In this document: positions 1-6,815 of the stretch, piece after piece
How the letters are laid out: every line of letters begins with the position of its first letter
How positions within the stretch are numbered: the first letter of the stretch is position 1
Source of the DNA: CAVURW01 sp963743595
Lineage (GTDB): Bacteria > Verrucomicrobiota > Verrucomicrobiia > Methylacidiphilales > UBA1321
Reading direction: 5' to 3'
DNA: 12,543 nt
Assembly: GCA_963743595.1 (NCBI GenBank)
Contig: CAVURW010000144.1
Location: 1-12,543 of the forward strand
Notes under the pieces: model-generated
Database searches by the model: none
Seen by the model: only the letters and a program-made list of their open reading frames with translations
Told to the model about the DNA's origin: nothing
Position numbers and translations under genes: made by a program

Positions 1-1024
1 CCTGCATCCCGTGCAGACCCCGACGAAGAATATTCACGCGCTCCAGTATCCTGGGGGGTAGGAGCAGTTCTTCGCGGCGCGTTCCCGATTTCGTGATATC
101 GATCGCGGGATAGACACGCGATTCGGCCATTCGACGATCCAGTACGATTTCCATGTTTCCAGTGCCTTTAAATTCCTGGAAAATCACTTCGTCCATCTTG
201 GAACCGGTGTCAATGAGCGCCGTGGCGATAATCGTCAGTGCGCCGGCTTCTTCCGTCTGCCGCGCTGAAGCGAAAAACTTGCGCGGAATTTCCAGTGCTC
301 GCGTGCTGAGGCCACCAGTACCTGTTTGGCCCTTGGCCCCGTAATTGAAAGCGCGGCCCAATCGAGTGATCGAGTCCATCAGCATGAACACATCTTTGCC
401 GCTTTCGACAAGCCTGCGGGCGCGTTCGATGACCAATTTCGAGAGCCGCACATGGCTGGCGTTCTCCTGATCGTTCGAGGACGACCAAAGCTCGCCGCGA
501 CCTGCTAGAAACTGACGGAAATCGGTGACCTCTTCCGGGCGCTCGTCCACCAAAACGACCATCACAAAAGTGTCCGGCGAATTGGTCAGTACCGATTCCG
601 CGATGGCCTGCATCAGCATCGTCTTACCGGAACGGGGTGAAGCGACGATCAGCCCGCGTTGGCCGTGGCCGATGGGAGTCATCAGATCGATAATTCGAGC
701 CGACATCTTCTCGGCTCCCATCTCCAGCGGAATCCACCGGTTGGGGTTGACCGTCGTCAGTTCTTCAAAAGGGATCAATTCGCGGTAATCAGCCAGCGCA
801 CGGGTATTCACCTCATGAAGCTCCACCAACTGCGGTCCGCGACCGTTCGCCACGCTCAATCCCGAGAGGAAAACGCCGTCGCGCAGGTTATTGCGTTTGA
901 TGGTATCGGGAGGGACGAAGACGTCTTGGTTTGTGGGCGCACTCCCCCGGTCGGGCCTGCGCAGAAAACCGTAACCCTTATCGTGAATCTCTAATATGCC
1001 CGTAACGGGCGCCGCGTCTGACAT
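1..1024 (-). CDS. rho: Transcription termination factor Rho, partial (3' end outside window)
   Basis: Rho is a hexameric RNA-dependent ATPase/helicase that ends transcription of untranslated RNA. I translated the minus strand by hand from the ATG at 1024 and got 341 open codons to the window edge. The order is a cold-shock-like RNA-binding domain (about residues 8-75, with GILE and GFLR), PIGHGQRGLIV (117-127), a P-loop SPRSGKT (129-135), the Walker B region VLVDERPEEVTD (157-168), DSITRL (217-222) and EFKGTGNME (284-292). The last roughly 50-70 residues are missing. The reading frame has a stop at 1060-1058 and no other ATG before 1024, so this Rho starts almost directly at the RNA-binding domain and lacks the N-terminal helical domain of E. 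coli Rho. The start codon has no strong Shine-Dalgarno. The identification is secure; the exact start is less so. Confidence 0.97.
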   Translation of the reverse strand, partial: MSDAAPVTGILEIHDKGYGFLRRPDRGSAPTNQDVFVPPDTIKRNNLRDGVFLSGLSVANGRGPQLVELHEVNTRALADYRELIPFEELTTVNPNRWIPLEMGAEKMSARIIDLMTPIGHGQRGLIVASPRSGKTMLMQAIAESVLTNSPDTFVMVVLVDERPEEVTDFRQFLAGRGELWSSSNDQENASHVRLSKLVIERARRLVESGKDVFMLMDSITRLGRAFNYGAKGQTGTGGLSTRALEIPRKFFASARQTEEAGALTIIATALIDTGSKMDEVIFQEFKGTGNMEIVLDRRMAESRVYPAIDITKSGTRREELLLPPRILERVNILRRGLHGMQ

Positions 1025-1276
1025 GAAGTTGTGAAAAATGGAATCGCCTACTACGTCCTAAACACGTCCTAAAAAGTACGTCCCAAAAAGACCGTAAACC
1101 AGGCTCTTAAACCTCCTAAAATGTGTTCGATCTCTGGCGAATAGGCAAGAGTTAATTTCTCGGGGAGAACGAAATACGCCGATTTATTAGCATGACCTAT
1201 TTTACAAGCAGCTTCAACAAAACATATTCCGCTTTACCGCAATTGCCTTCGCTGCTACTTTAACGGCCTTCCCTTT
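1025..1276. promoter_or_regulatory. Divergent leader between rho and the NrnA-like gene
   Basis: This stretch must hold the promoters of two divergent genes. I see no -35/-10 pair good enough to call on either strand. What can be seen is a cluster of short direct repeats (1053-1120, listed separately), a perfect AGGAGG on the minus strand at 1117-1112 without an ATG at proper spacing, and a small inverted repeat TTCTC-GGG-GAGAA at 1157-1169. The part nearest the NrnA-like start is pyrimidine-rich and lacks a Shine-Dalgarno. Rho commonly controls its own mRNA through the leader in other bacteria; whether that holds here is inference. Confidence 0.4.
1053..1120 (-). repeat. Four imperfect direct repeats (ACGTCCTAAA) in the rho leader
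   Basis: Plus-strand copies are ACGTCCTAAA at 1053-1062 and 1064-1073, ACGTCCCAAA at 1078-1087 and ACCTCCTAAA at 1111-1120. Start-to-start steps are 11, 14 and 33 bases. Read on the rho mRNA strand they are TTTAGGACGT-like units lying 29 to about 96 bases upstream of the rho ATG. The fourth copy contains AGGAGG. They could be binding sites for a regulator, an RNA element, or chance recurrence in a low-complexity leader. Confidence 0.6.
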
Positions 1277-2404
1277 ATGGATCAAAATCACGACTACAAC
1301 ACGACGAACGCTTCAACAGAGGAGATCGGTAAATTCTTCCAAGAAAACGATAAATTCATCGTCATGGCGCATGCTCGCCCAGACGGTGATGCGTATGGTT
1401 CCACCCTGGGCCTTGGCCTCGCTCTCCAGGCGATGGGTAAGCAAGTGATTATGATGAATCAAGACGGTATGGAGCGCGGTTTCTCGTTCATGCCCGGTTC
1501 GGATCATGTTCAAAAGACGCCCACAGAGATGCCCGGTGACGACTGGAAAGTGATCACGGTGGATGTCGCTCGGCCAAACTTGATCGGCAAGAACTTCGAA
1601 GGTTGGGCACACCCCGTCGACCTGAATATCGATCACCATTTGGAAAATCCGAACGCGGCTGGTCTGAACTTGGTGCATCCCGAAGCCTCTTCAGCAGCCG
1701 AAATCACGTACGGCCTGCTCCGCGACCTGCACATGCCGATCACCCCGGATGTGGCGTCGAACCTCTACACTGGAATCTCCACAGATACTGGGTCGTTCAT
1801 GTACTCCGCCACGACTCCCGAGACCTTTAAAGCGGCTGCCGAGCTCGCCGAAGCGGGAGCGGATGTGGCAGGTATCGCGACCAGCGTCTATGCGAGCAAA
1901 ACCAAGGCGCAATTGAATTTGCAAAAAGAGGTGCTGAACGCCGCGACTTTTGAAGAAGATGACCGCCTCGTTCATGTGCATTTGAACAAGGACATGTACG
2001 CGCGGTCCGGTGCCACCTACCGGGATAGCGATGCCGTCCTGGAGCCACTCCGCACGCTGGAAACGACCGAGGTTGCATTCTTGGTCGATAGCACACAAGT
2101 CGATGGCGAGGGCAACCCGATGACTCGTGCAAGCATTCGGTCGCGTGGCAAGGTGGACGTGCAGGCCATCGCCCGTGAGCTGGGTGGCGGCGGTCACAAA
2201 CTCGCAGCGGGGATTAAAACGAGCATGCCTGCTGAAGAGCTCGAAGCGAAGATCGCCGAAGGTGTTCGGTCGCAGCTTCACGCCATTGACCAGGCTAAAT
2301 CGGAAGCGCATTCGCAGCCGCAAACAGAAGGCGCGTTGGTGATGCCGACCGAGCATGTCGAACGGGGCGAGACCGCTGCGGCGACAACATCAGCGAAGGT
2401 TTAG
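1277..2404 (+). CDS. DHH/DHHA1 phosphoesterase, NrnA-like (oligoribonuclease / pAp phosphatase family)
   Basis: This is a cytoplasmic metal-dependent phosphoesterase of the DHH superfamily, most like NrnA. Family members degrade short RNA oligonucleotides and may dephosphorylate pAp. The DHH domain has HARPDGDAYGS (residues 32-42; H32, D36, D38), VTVDVA-type Asp96, the signature DHH at 119-121 and STDTG with Asp170. The C-terminal DHHA1 domain shows GGGGHKLAAG at 303-312. All expected metal ligands are present. About 40 residues after residue 335 are polar, low in complexity and probably disordered, which is longer than the usual end of the family. The ATG at 1277 is the first ATG after an in-frame stop near 1193; no Shine-Dalgarno is visible. 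RecJ-type proteins share the DHH core, but the length and the GGGGH motif favour NrnA. Confidence 0.9.
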   Translation: MDQNHDYNTTNASTEEIGKFFQENDKFIVMAHARPDGDAYGSTLGLGLALQAMGKQVIMMNQDGMERGFSFMPGSDHVQKTPTEMPGDDWKVITVDVARPNLIGKNFEGWAHPVDLNIDHHLENPNAAGLNLVHPEASSAAEITYGLLRDLHMPITPDVASNLYTGISTDTGSFMYSATTPETFKAAAELAEAGADVAGIATSVYASKTKAQLNLQKEVLNAATFEEDDRLVHVHLNKDMYARSGATYRDSDAVLEPLRTLETTEVAFLVDSTQVDGEGNPMTRASIRSRGKVDVQAIARELGGGGHKLAAGIKTSMPAEELEAKIAEGVRSQLHAIDQAKSEAHSQPQTEGALVMPTEHVERGETAAATTSAKV

Positions 2405-2464
2405 CCGGTTACTACCCGTTTTTGCTTCGTTTTTGGAAAAATGCTTCGCTAGTGTTCCGAAAAC

Positions 2465-2469
2465 GGAGG
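2465..2469 (+). promoter_or_regulatory. Shine-Dalgarno GGAGG deciding the start at 2475
   Basis: GGAGG lies 5 bases before the ATG at 2475. It is one of the few strong ribosome-binding sites in the window. It argues against an upstream in-frame ATG at 2355, which would overlap the NrnA-like gene by 50 bases and add an atypical Arg-rich leader of 40 residues. Confidence 0.75.
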
Positions 2470-2474
2470 CACTG

Positions 2475-3209
2475 ATGGAACATTTGATCGACGAACTAAA
2501 GCAGGATTTTTTTGAGGGGAAACTGCATAAACTGGTGCAGCGGCCCTGCCCTAAATGTGGAGAGACGGGCACCCTTTTGCATTCGATGACAAAGGAAATG
2601 GCCCATCCCGCACCGGATGGACGCCACCGAGCGATCATCTCCATACGCTGCGGCGGCACCTGCTCGGCGGATCTGGTTCGGCAAGATACGCTGGCTCCCT
2701 ATTGGTCGGAAAACGTGGATGATTGGTATCACTTTTCCCGCCTGCTCGATGAGGGGCACATTCCTCATGTGGGCAATGTTTTGGCGCTCTATTTCGATCT
2801 GCTCTTGCGCGTGGATGAGACCGAAAAGACGGTTTGTCTGCGCTTGATGGAGGAGATTACGGAGGATTTAAAGACGCATGGATTGCATGTGCACAAAGCG
2901 GTAGCGCATACGGCAGATCACAGCGCTACCGGCGGTTGTAAAGCGGAGCACGACCAAGAGATCGGTTTTGTCCTGAGACCCGGCGGCAAGAAGGGGTTGC
3001 ATGTCACGTGCTTGCTGGACTTTAAGCAATCGGTCGGTTTTTTTGCCGGGGCGTTTAAAGGCGTTAGGCCAGAGGCAGACACACTGCATGCCGTGCGCAA
3101 GCAAGTGTACATCTTTTTGATGGCTCAGCATGGAGTGACGAACCTGGTGCTTTTGGATAAAGTGGTCGGTGAAGAGATGCTGGAGAAGTCGAAAAAAGTG
3201 ACGGAGTAA
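2475..3209 (+). CDS. Unrecognised protein with zinc-ribbon-like cysteine pairs
   Basis: This 244-residue protein matches no family that I recognise. Two cysteine pairs, C25-P-K-C28 and C59-G-G-T-C63, are about 30 residues apart and look like a zinc-binding ribbon or finger. The segment between them is mixed and polar. The second half has alternating hydrophobic strands and helices (for example residues 94-112) and several His residues (136-148), with no signal peptide or membrane segment, so it is probably cytoplasmic. It sits 70 bases after the NrnA-like gene and 56 bases before jag on the same strand, so it may share their transcript. The GGAGG site sets the start. Coding is supported by the ribosome-binding site, the length and the normal composition. 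A link to RNA metabolism is only suggested by the neighbours. Confidence 0.8.
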   Translation: MEHLIDELKQDFFEGKLHKLVQRPCPKCGETGTLLHSMTKEMAHPAPDGRHRAIISIRCGGTCSADLVRQDTLAPYWSENVDDWYHFSRLLDEGHIPHVGNVLALYFDLLLRVDETEKTVCLRLMEEITEDLKTHGLHVHKAVAHTADHSATGGCKAEHDQEIGFVLRPGGKKGLHVTCLLDFKQSVGFFAGAFKGVRPEADTLHAVRKQVYIFLMAQHGVTNLVLLDKVVGEEMLEKSKKVTE

Positions 3210-3265
3210 CCGTTTGTTGCGTCACACTGCTTGTTCTTTATTTAAGGAATCGGTAATGTAACCGA

Positions 3266-3724
3266 ATGCCAAATGCCGCAGCACGGGAAACGTTAGAAGC
3301 AATTCTGGGACACTTGGGATTCGTTTTTGAGTTGGAAGAATCGGAAGAGTCAGGACGGTTGGTCCTTAACGTGAAGACACGCGAGTCCAGTCGATTGATC
3401 GGTCGTGAGGGTCAGACCTTGGATGATCTTCAATATCTGGTGAATCGCCTGCTCAATAAGGCCGAAGACGGTGGCACGCATGTCACCGTGGACATCGAAG
3501 GATTTCGTCTGCGCGAGCAGCAAGATTTTCTCGGCGAAGTACGGGACTATGCCAAGCGCGTACGCGAAACCGGAGAGCCGTTTGTTCTCAATCCGATGAA
3601 CTCGTTCGATCGGCGTTTGGTCCATCAAGAATTCGCGGAAGATCCTGAGATCGCAACCGTAAGTGAAGAGGGAACGGCGCGGCTGAAGTCGATTACGTTG
3701 GTGAAGCGGAAGCCGGCTTCTTAG
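3266..3724 (+). CDS. jag: Jag/KhpB family RNA-binding protein (KH + R3H)
   Basis: Jag/KhpB proteins bind RNA and in Gram-positive bacteria affect cell division and envelope growth, usually with a partner KH protein (KhpA). This one has 152 residues. The KH-type domain is at about 10-78 with the loop I45-G-R-E-G49, and the R3H domain is at about 80-147 with PMNSFDRRLVH, where R116 and H120 form the R-x3-H signature. The long N-terminal Jag-N domain found in many Firmicutes is absent, so this is a minimal form. The gene is often next to yidC and rnpA; neither is seen here. The ATG at 3266 has only a distant AAGGA (3244-3248), too far for a standard site. Identification rests on both domains and is secure. 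Confidence 0.92.
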   Translation: MPNAAARETLEAILGHLGFVFELEESEESGRLVLNVKTRESSRLIGREGQTLDDLQYLVNRLLNKAEDGGTHVTVDIEGFRLREQQDFLGEVRDYAKRVRETGEPFVLNPMNSFDRRLVHQEFAEDPEIATVSEEGTARLKSITLVKRKPAS

Positions 3725-3738
3725 CGCCCGATGCACTG

Positions 3739-3807
3739 TTAGCGAGCTCAGACACCGGTGAAATGTATGATCCGGCGACAGGGCAATGGGGTCTGCTGGG
3801 GCTCTAA
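3739..3807 (+). pseudogene. Remnant of the C-terminal end of a Kelch-repeat gene
   Basis: The frame ending at the TAA at 3805-3807 reads LLASSDTGEMYDPATGQW followed by GLLGL and stop. This is the typical last blade strand of bacterial Kelch proteins (ExYDPxTGxW). It closely matches the end of the intact Kelch gene at 10370-11566, which ends CEIYDPATGQWTAL. At DNA level 3760-3789 and the minus strand of 10411-10382 agree at 26 of 30 positions by my count. No start codon or earlier Kelch blade is present; the same frame runs back into jag, whose stop (3722-3724) lies only 14 bases upstream. I read it as what remains of a deleted Kelch paralogue. Confidence 0.65.
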
Positions 3808-3847
3808 TTACACATTTGGGCGGTATCGCTCAAACCCATGTTAATCG

Positions 3848-3874
3848 TTTACACTACAGAGAGTTCCGTATAGA
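3848..3874 (+). promoter_or_regulatory. Weak candidate promoter for the kinase gene
   Basis: TTTACA (3848-3853) and TATAGA (3869-3874) resemble -35 and -10 elements but are 15 bases apart, shorter than the preferred 17. The 164 bases from the Kelch remnant to the kinase start contain no other feature I can name. A further AT-rich TATATT lies at 3933-3938 without a partner. Confidence 0.2.
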
Positions 3875-3971
3875 ACAGAAGTTCAGAAAGGTACGCGGCA
3901 CAGGATTAGCTGGTAGAGGATAGTTTACCGAATATATTCTACCCTGAAGAACCCTTTCGCGCTCGAATCAC

Positions 3972-5573
3972 ATGGCACTCGATGTTGAAAACCTAGTTCC
4001 GCAATCGAAGGTTGGCCATTATGTCATCCATTCCCGAATTGCTGCGGGTGGCATGGGCATTGTCTACAAAGCGTTTGAGCCCTATCTCTCGCGCTTTGTT
4101 GCCATTAAAGTCCTACGACCTGAGTACGCGTGCAATCCCCAGCACGTCACCTACTTTCAGGAGGAAGCCCGCGCTGTCGCAGCGCTGCGCCACCCGAATA
4201 TTGTTCCCATTCACTTCATTGGCGAAGAGCAAGATGTGGTCTTCTTCAGCATGTCGTTTATCAACGGCGAGACGTTCGATGAATGGATCGAGCGTAAACA
4301 GCTCTTTAAGCCCAGGGATGCGGTTTGGTTCTTAAATCAGGCAACGACAGCTCTGGAAGTTGCTTTGAAGGCGGGAATCATTCACCACGACATCAAGCCC
4401 GCAAACTTCTTAATCGATCAATCCAACACCATTATCCTCACCGATTTCGGTCTGGCGGAGCGGCTGCGTGGCGCAGCTTCTGAGGCAGGGACGCACCGAT
4501 GCTACGGCACGCCGGATTACAGTGCTCCGGAGCAGATGTTTGATGGGCCGACGGATCAACGAGCCGATATCTACGCGCTGGGCGGCACGCTGTTTCATCT
4601 GATGGTCGGCTCCACGCCGTACCCAGGCGAGACCCCCCAAGAAATCATGATGGGCCATTTGCAAAAGCCGTTTCCTATCGATCGTGCCTTGGCGGCAAAC
4701 GTCCCTCGAGGCTGGATTTCCCTGATGCAGCGGATGATGGAGCGCGAGCCGGAAAACCGCATCTCCAGTTACCCGGAAATTCGCGCAGCAGTGGAAGCGC
4801 TGAGCAAGAGCGAGGAACAGCTCACGGTCAATCTGCCGGGCGGCCATAGGATCACCTCAGTCGTAGCGCTCATTGAGGCAGTTGCTCCAGGGCCGGACCA
4901 GGAGGACGTGCAAACGCTCCGCCAAATTCAGAAGCATCTGGAGCAGGTTTTGCTCAAGTTCGAGGCCTTGGGTGCTCGCTCCATTAAGACCTTGCCTCGC
5001 AGCATCCTGCTCTCGTTCCCCACAGGTTCCGGGGCTCTCGGCAGTTGCGTGCAATTCCAGGAAGAATGTCTTCGATTGAACGCCACGCGTTTGCCAGCAG
5101 ATCAGATTCAACATCGCATTGGCATTCATTACGGTGAACTCTTCATCACGGGCCATCACGTCTTGGGTGAGTGCATCAATATCGCCGTTAAGCTTCAGTC
5201 ACTGGCGGCGACAGGCAGCATTTGTATCTCCTCCAGCATCATGCGAATGATCGAAAAACCGCATCCCTATCAGTTCACGCAGATCGCGGCACTCGCCTCA
5301 GAAGCCGATCCTAAAGCAGTGGCGTATCTCGTCTCGCATGCCGGTTTAGGCGGGGCTGCCGCTGGCTCCACCACCCCAATCTTTGCGGAATCGACCCCCG
5401 GCGATGTTATTCTGACGGGTTCCGCAGCCGCACGGCCCGATTACCTGAAGTTCGCCACGTGGTTCGTCGTGATTGCTGCTGTGGCTGCATGCGGACTCAT
5501 CGCGCTGTTCAGTGTTTCGGGAAACCTTTTTGGGGTGTTTCACCTGCTATGGGATTTGATGACGCAAAAGTAG
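3972..5573 (+). CDS. Membrane-anchored Ser/Thr protein kinase with degenerate nucleotide-cyclase homology domain
   Basis: This 533-residue protein is a Hanks-type kinase expected to phosphorylate Ser/Thr on proteins at the inner face of the membrane. The kinase domain spans about 17-278: glycine loop AAGGMGIVY (24-32), K46 in VAIKVL, E64/E65, catalytic HHDIKPANF (138-146; D140, N145), DFG (158-160) and APE (185-187). The usual HRD is HHD here, and the first Gly of the glycine loop is Ala. Residues about 335-455 resemble a class III adenylyl/guanylyl cyclase domain (RIGIHYGEL at 382-390, NIAVKLQSLAATGSICIS at 403-420). The metal-binding Asp residues are not evident and the expected catalytic Arg is Lys407, so it is probably a sensor or dimerisation module. 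One membrane segment (about 494-516) and a short tail end the protein. The ATG has no clear Shine-Dalgarno. Confidence 0.93.
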   Translation: MALDVENLVPQSKVGHYVIHSRIAAGGMGIVYKAFEPYLSRFVAIKVLRPEYACNPQHVTYFQEEARAVAALRHPNIVPIHFIGEEQDVVFFSMSFINGETFDEWIERKQLFKPRDAVWFLNQATTALEVALKAGIIHHDIKPANFLIDQSNTIILTDFGLAERLRGAASEAGTHRCYGTPDYSAPEQMFDGPTDQRADIYALGGTLFHLMVGSTPYPGETPQEIMMGHLQKPFPIDRALAANVPRGWISLMQRMMEREPENRISSYPEIRAAVEALSKSEEQLTVNLPGGHRITSVVALIEAVAPGPDQEDVQTLRQIQKHLEQVLLKFEALGARSIKTLPRSILLSFPTGSGALGSCVQFQEECLRLNATRLPADQIQHRIGIHYGELFITGHHVLGECINIAVKLQSLAATGSICISSSIMRMIEKPHPYQFTQIAALASEADPKAVAYLVSHAGLGGAAAGSTTPIFAESTPGDVILTGSAAARPDYLKFATWFVVIAAVAACGLIALFSVSGNLFGVFHLLWDLMTQK

Positions 5574-5592
5574 GGATTTACCTAAATCTCTA
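5571..5592 (+). repeat. Inverted repeat beginning at the kinase stop codon
   Basis: TAGGGATTTA and TAAATCTCTA are separated by CC. In RNA this can form a 9-bp stem with one G-U pair and a 4-base loop. Its first three bases are the kinase stop codon. No U-run follows, so it is not a standard intrinsic terminator; it may stabilise the 3' end, take part in Rho-dependent termination or be fortuitous. The bases from here to 5684 hold nothing else I can identify. Confidence 0.5.
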
Positions 5593-5684
5593 CGCATCAA
5601 CCACATCGCTACAATCGTGCGGCTCGCCGCATTTTCTTCCCACTTCAGCTAGTCGAATGGTACAACGCGTGGTAGGTTGAGGTT

Positions 5685-6815
5685 GTGAAAATCCTCACTC
5701 TCGGATCGCTTTCACTCATTCTCACTGGATCTGTGGCTTTTGCCCTGCCCAACCTCGTTCCTCCCGTGGACGTGGCACCCACCGTCGCGCCGACCGCAGT
5801 GGCTCCAGCAATTCCCGCCCAGGCACGCCCAGGTCAGCCGGTCGTGAGTTCGGTGCCCAACCAAGGCGAGGAGATCGCTCCGGAGTTGCAAGAACCGGGT
5901 GTTCTTTACATCCATAACTCCACCACACAACCCATTCAGGGTAAGGTGAGCGTCATCACATATATCTACGGTCGCCGCACGTTCACAACTTTGGTGGGAA
6001 CAGCTCTTCCGGGTCAAGTGATCGAGATCGTCGCCATGGCACCGGAAGGTTACATGGTTCGTGTGGCCTCGAATAACGGCGGTGTTCTGGGATGGATACG
6101 TCCCGATGAACTGCCAAATACCGTTGATATTAACCAACTCGGCCAACTGCAAGCGCTTTATCAACATCAGCAAGAAGTGAACGTGGCAATCGCCAACAAG
6201 ACGGTCATCCGGGGCATGTCTGAGCCAGAAGTGCAGATGGCACTGGGCAAGCCGGGCCGAACCGTCAAACAAACGCTCTCCCAAGGCGTATTTGAAACGT
6301 GGGAATACACCACTTACAAGCAGACTCCGCAAAACGATTTTACAGTCGATTCCACCGGCCAACCGGTGAACCGTACCTACTACGAGCGCGTTCCGATCGG
6401 CTCGCTCTCCGTGAGCTTCACCAACGGACTTGTCTCCAGTGTCCAAGAGGTGCGCACCGATCCCGAGAGCCCCGGTGTCTATGCTTCCAACCCGCCCACA
6501 ACGCCCCCTCAAGTCATCGACCCTCAGCAACAGCAGCCACCGGTTGTTTACCAAGATGCCCCTCAACCTGTCTATGTGCAGCCTGACACCTCGTATTACC
6601 AACAGCCCGCCGCGAACGTCTATTACCCCACCTGGGGTGGATATGGTTACAACGGCAGGGGCGGTAATTATGGCAACAGCGGGAATACTGGAAATAGCAA
6701 TGGTGCTTACGCCGCGCATGGCCCAATGACGCCTGGGCCGAACCCGAATACGCAGACGCAGACCCAGAATTACGTTCAGCAACACGGTCAGGGCATCGTT
6801 TACATTCACCATTGA
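5685..6815 (+). CDS. Secreted SH3-like / BamE-like domain protein with low-complexity tail
   Basis: The 376-residue protein starts with a signal peptide (charged start, hydrophobic 4-19, likely cleavage after VAFA at 17-20), so it is exported. No lipobox Cys is present at the cleavage site. A Pro/Ala/Val-rich linker (22-70) leads to an SH3-like segment at about 72-142 ending GWIRPDEL. Residues about 173-258 resemble the BamE/SmpA fold, with RGMSEPEVQMALGKPG (176-191) and FETWEY (203-208). The last 110 residues are rich in Pro, Gln, Tyr, Gly and Asn. Start is GTG at 5685 with weak AGG/GAGG sites just upstream. It ends by overlapping the TTG start of miaA. A periplasmic or envelope-surface role is inferred; no specific function is known to me. 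Confidence 0.85.
   Translation: MKILTLGSLSLILTGSVAFALPNLVPPVDVAPTVAPTAVAPAIPAQARPGQPVVSSVPNQGEEIAPELQEPGVLYIHNSTTQPIQGKVSVITYIYGRRTFTTLVGTALPGQVIEIVAMAPEGYMVRVASNNGGVLGWIRPDELPNTVDINQLGQLQALYQHQQEVNVAIANKTVIRGMSEPEVQMALGKPGRTVKQTLSQGVFETWEYTTYKQTPQNDFTVDSTGQPVNRTYYERVPIGSLSVSFTNGLVSSVQEVRTDPESPGVYASNPPTTPPQVIDPQQQQPPVVYQDAPQPVYVQPDTSYYQQPAANVYYPTWGGYGYNGRGGNYGNSGNTGNSNGAYAAHGPMTPGPNPNTQTQTQNYVQQHGQGIVYIHH

Noticed and set aside
1111..1120. Leader peptide after AGGAGG in the rho leader
   Set aside because: The only short frame at usable spacing would need a CTG start; too weak to call as a gene, so kept only as a note.
1691..2356. 221-codon minus-strand frame opposite the NrnA-like gene
   Set aside because: Shadow of a gene with complete DHH and DHHA1 motifs.
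2355..2474. Longer N-terminus for the zinc-ribbon-like protein from ATG 2355
   Set aside because: It overlaps the NrnA-like gene, has no ribosome-binding site and adds an atypical leader; GGAGG at 2465-2469 supports ATG 2475.
5712..6812. 366-codon open frame on the minus strand opposite the SH3/BamE-like gene
   Set aside because: The plus-strand frame has a signal peptide, recognisable domains and tight spacing to miaA; the antisense product has no recognisable domain and a skewed Arg/His/Val composition typical of a shadow frame.
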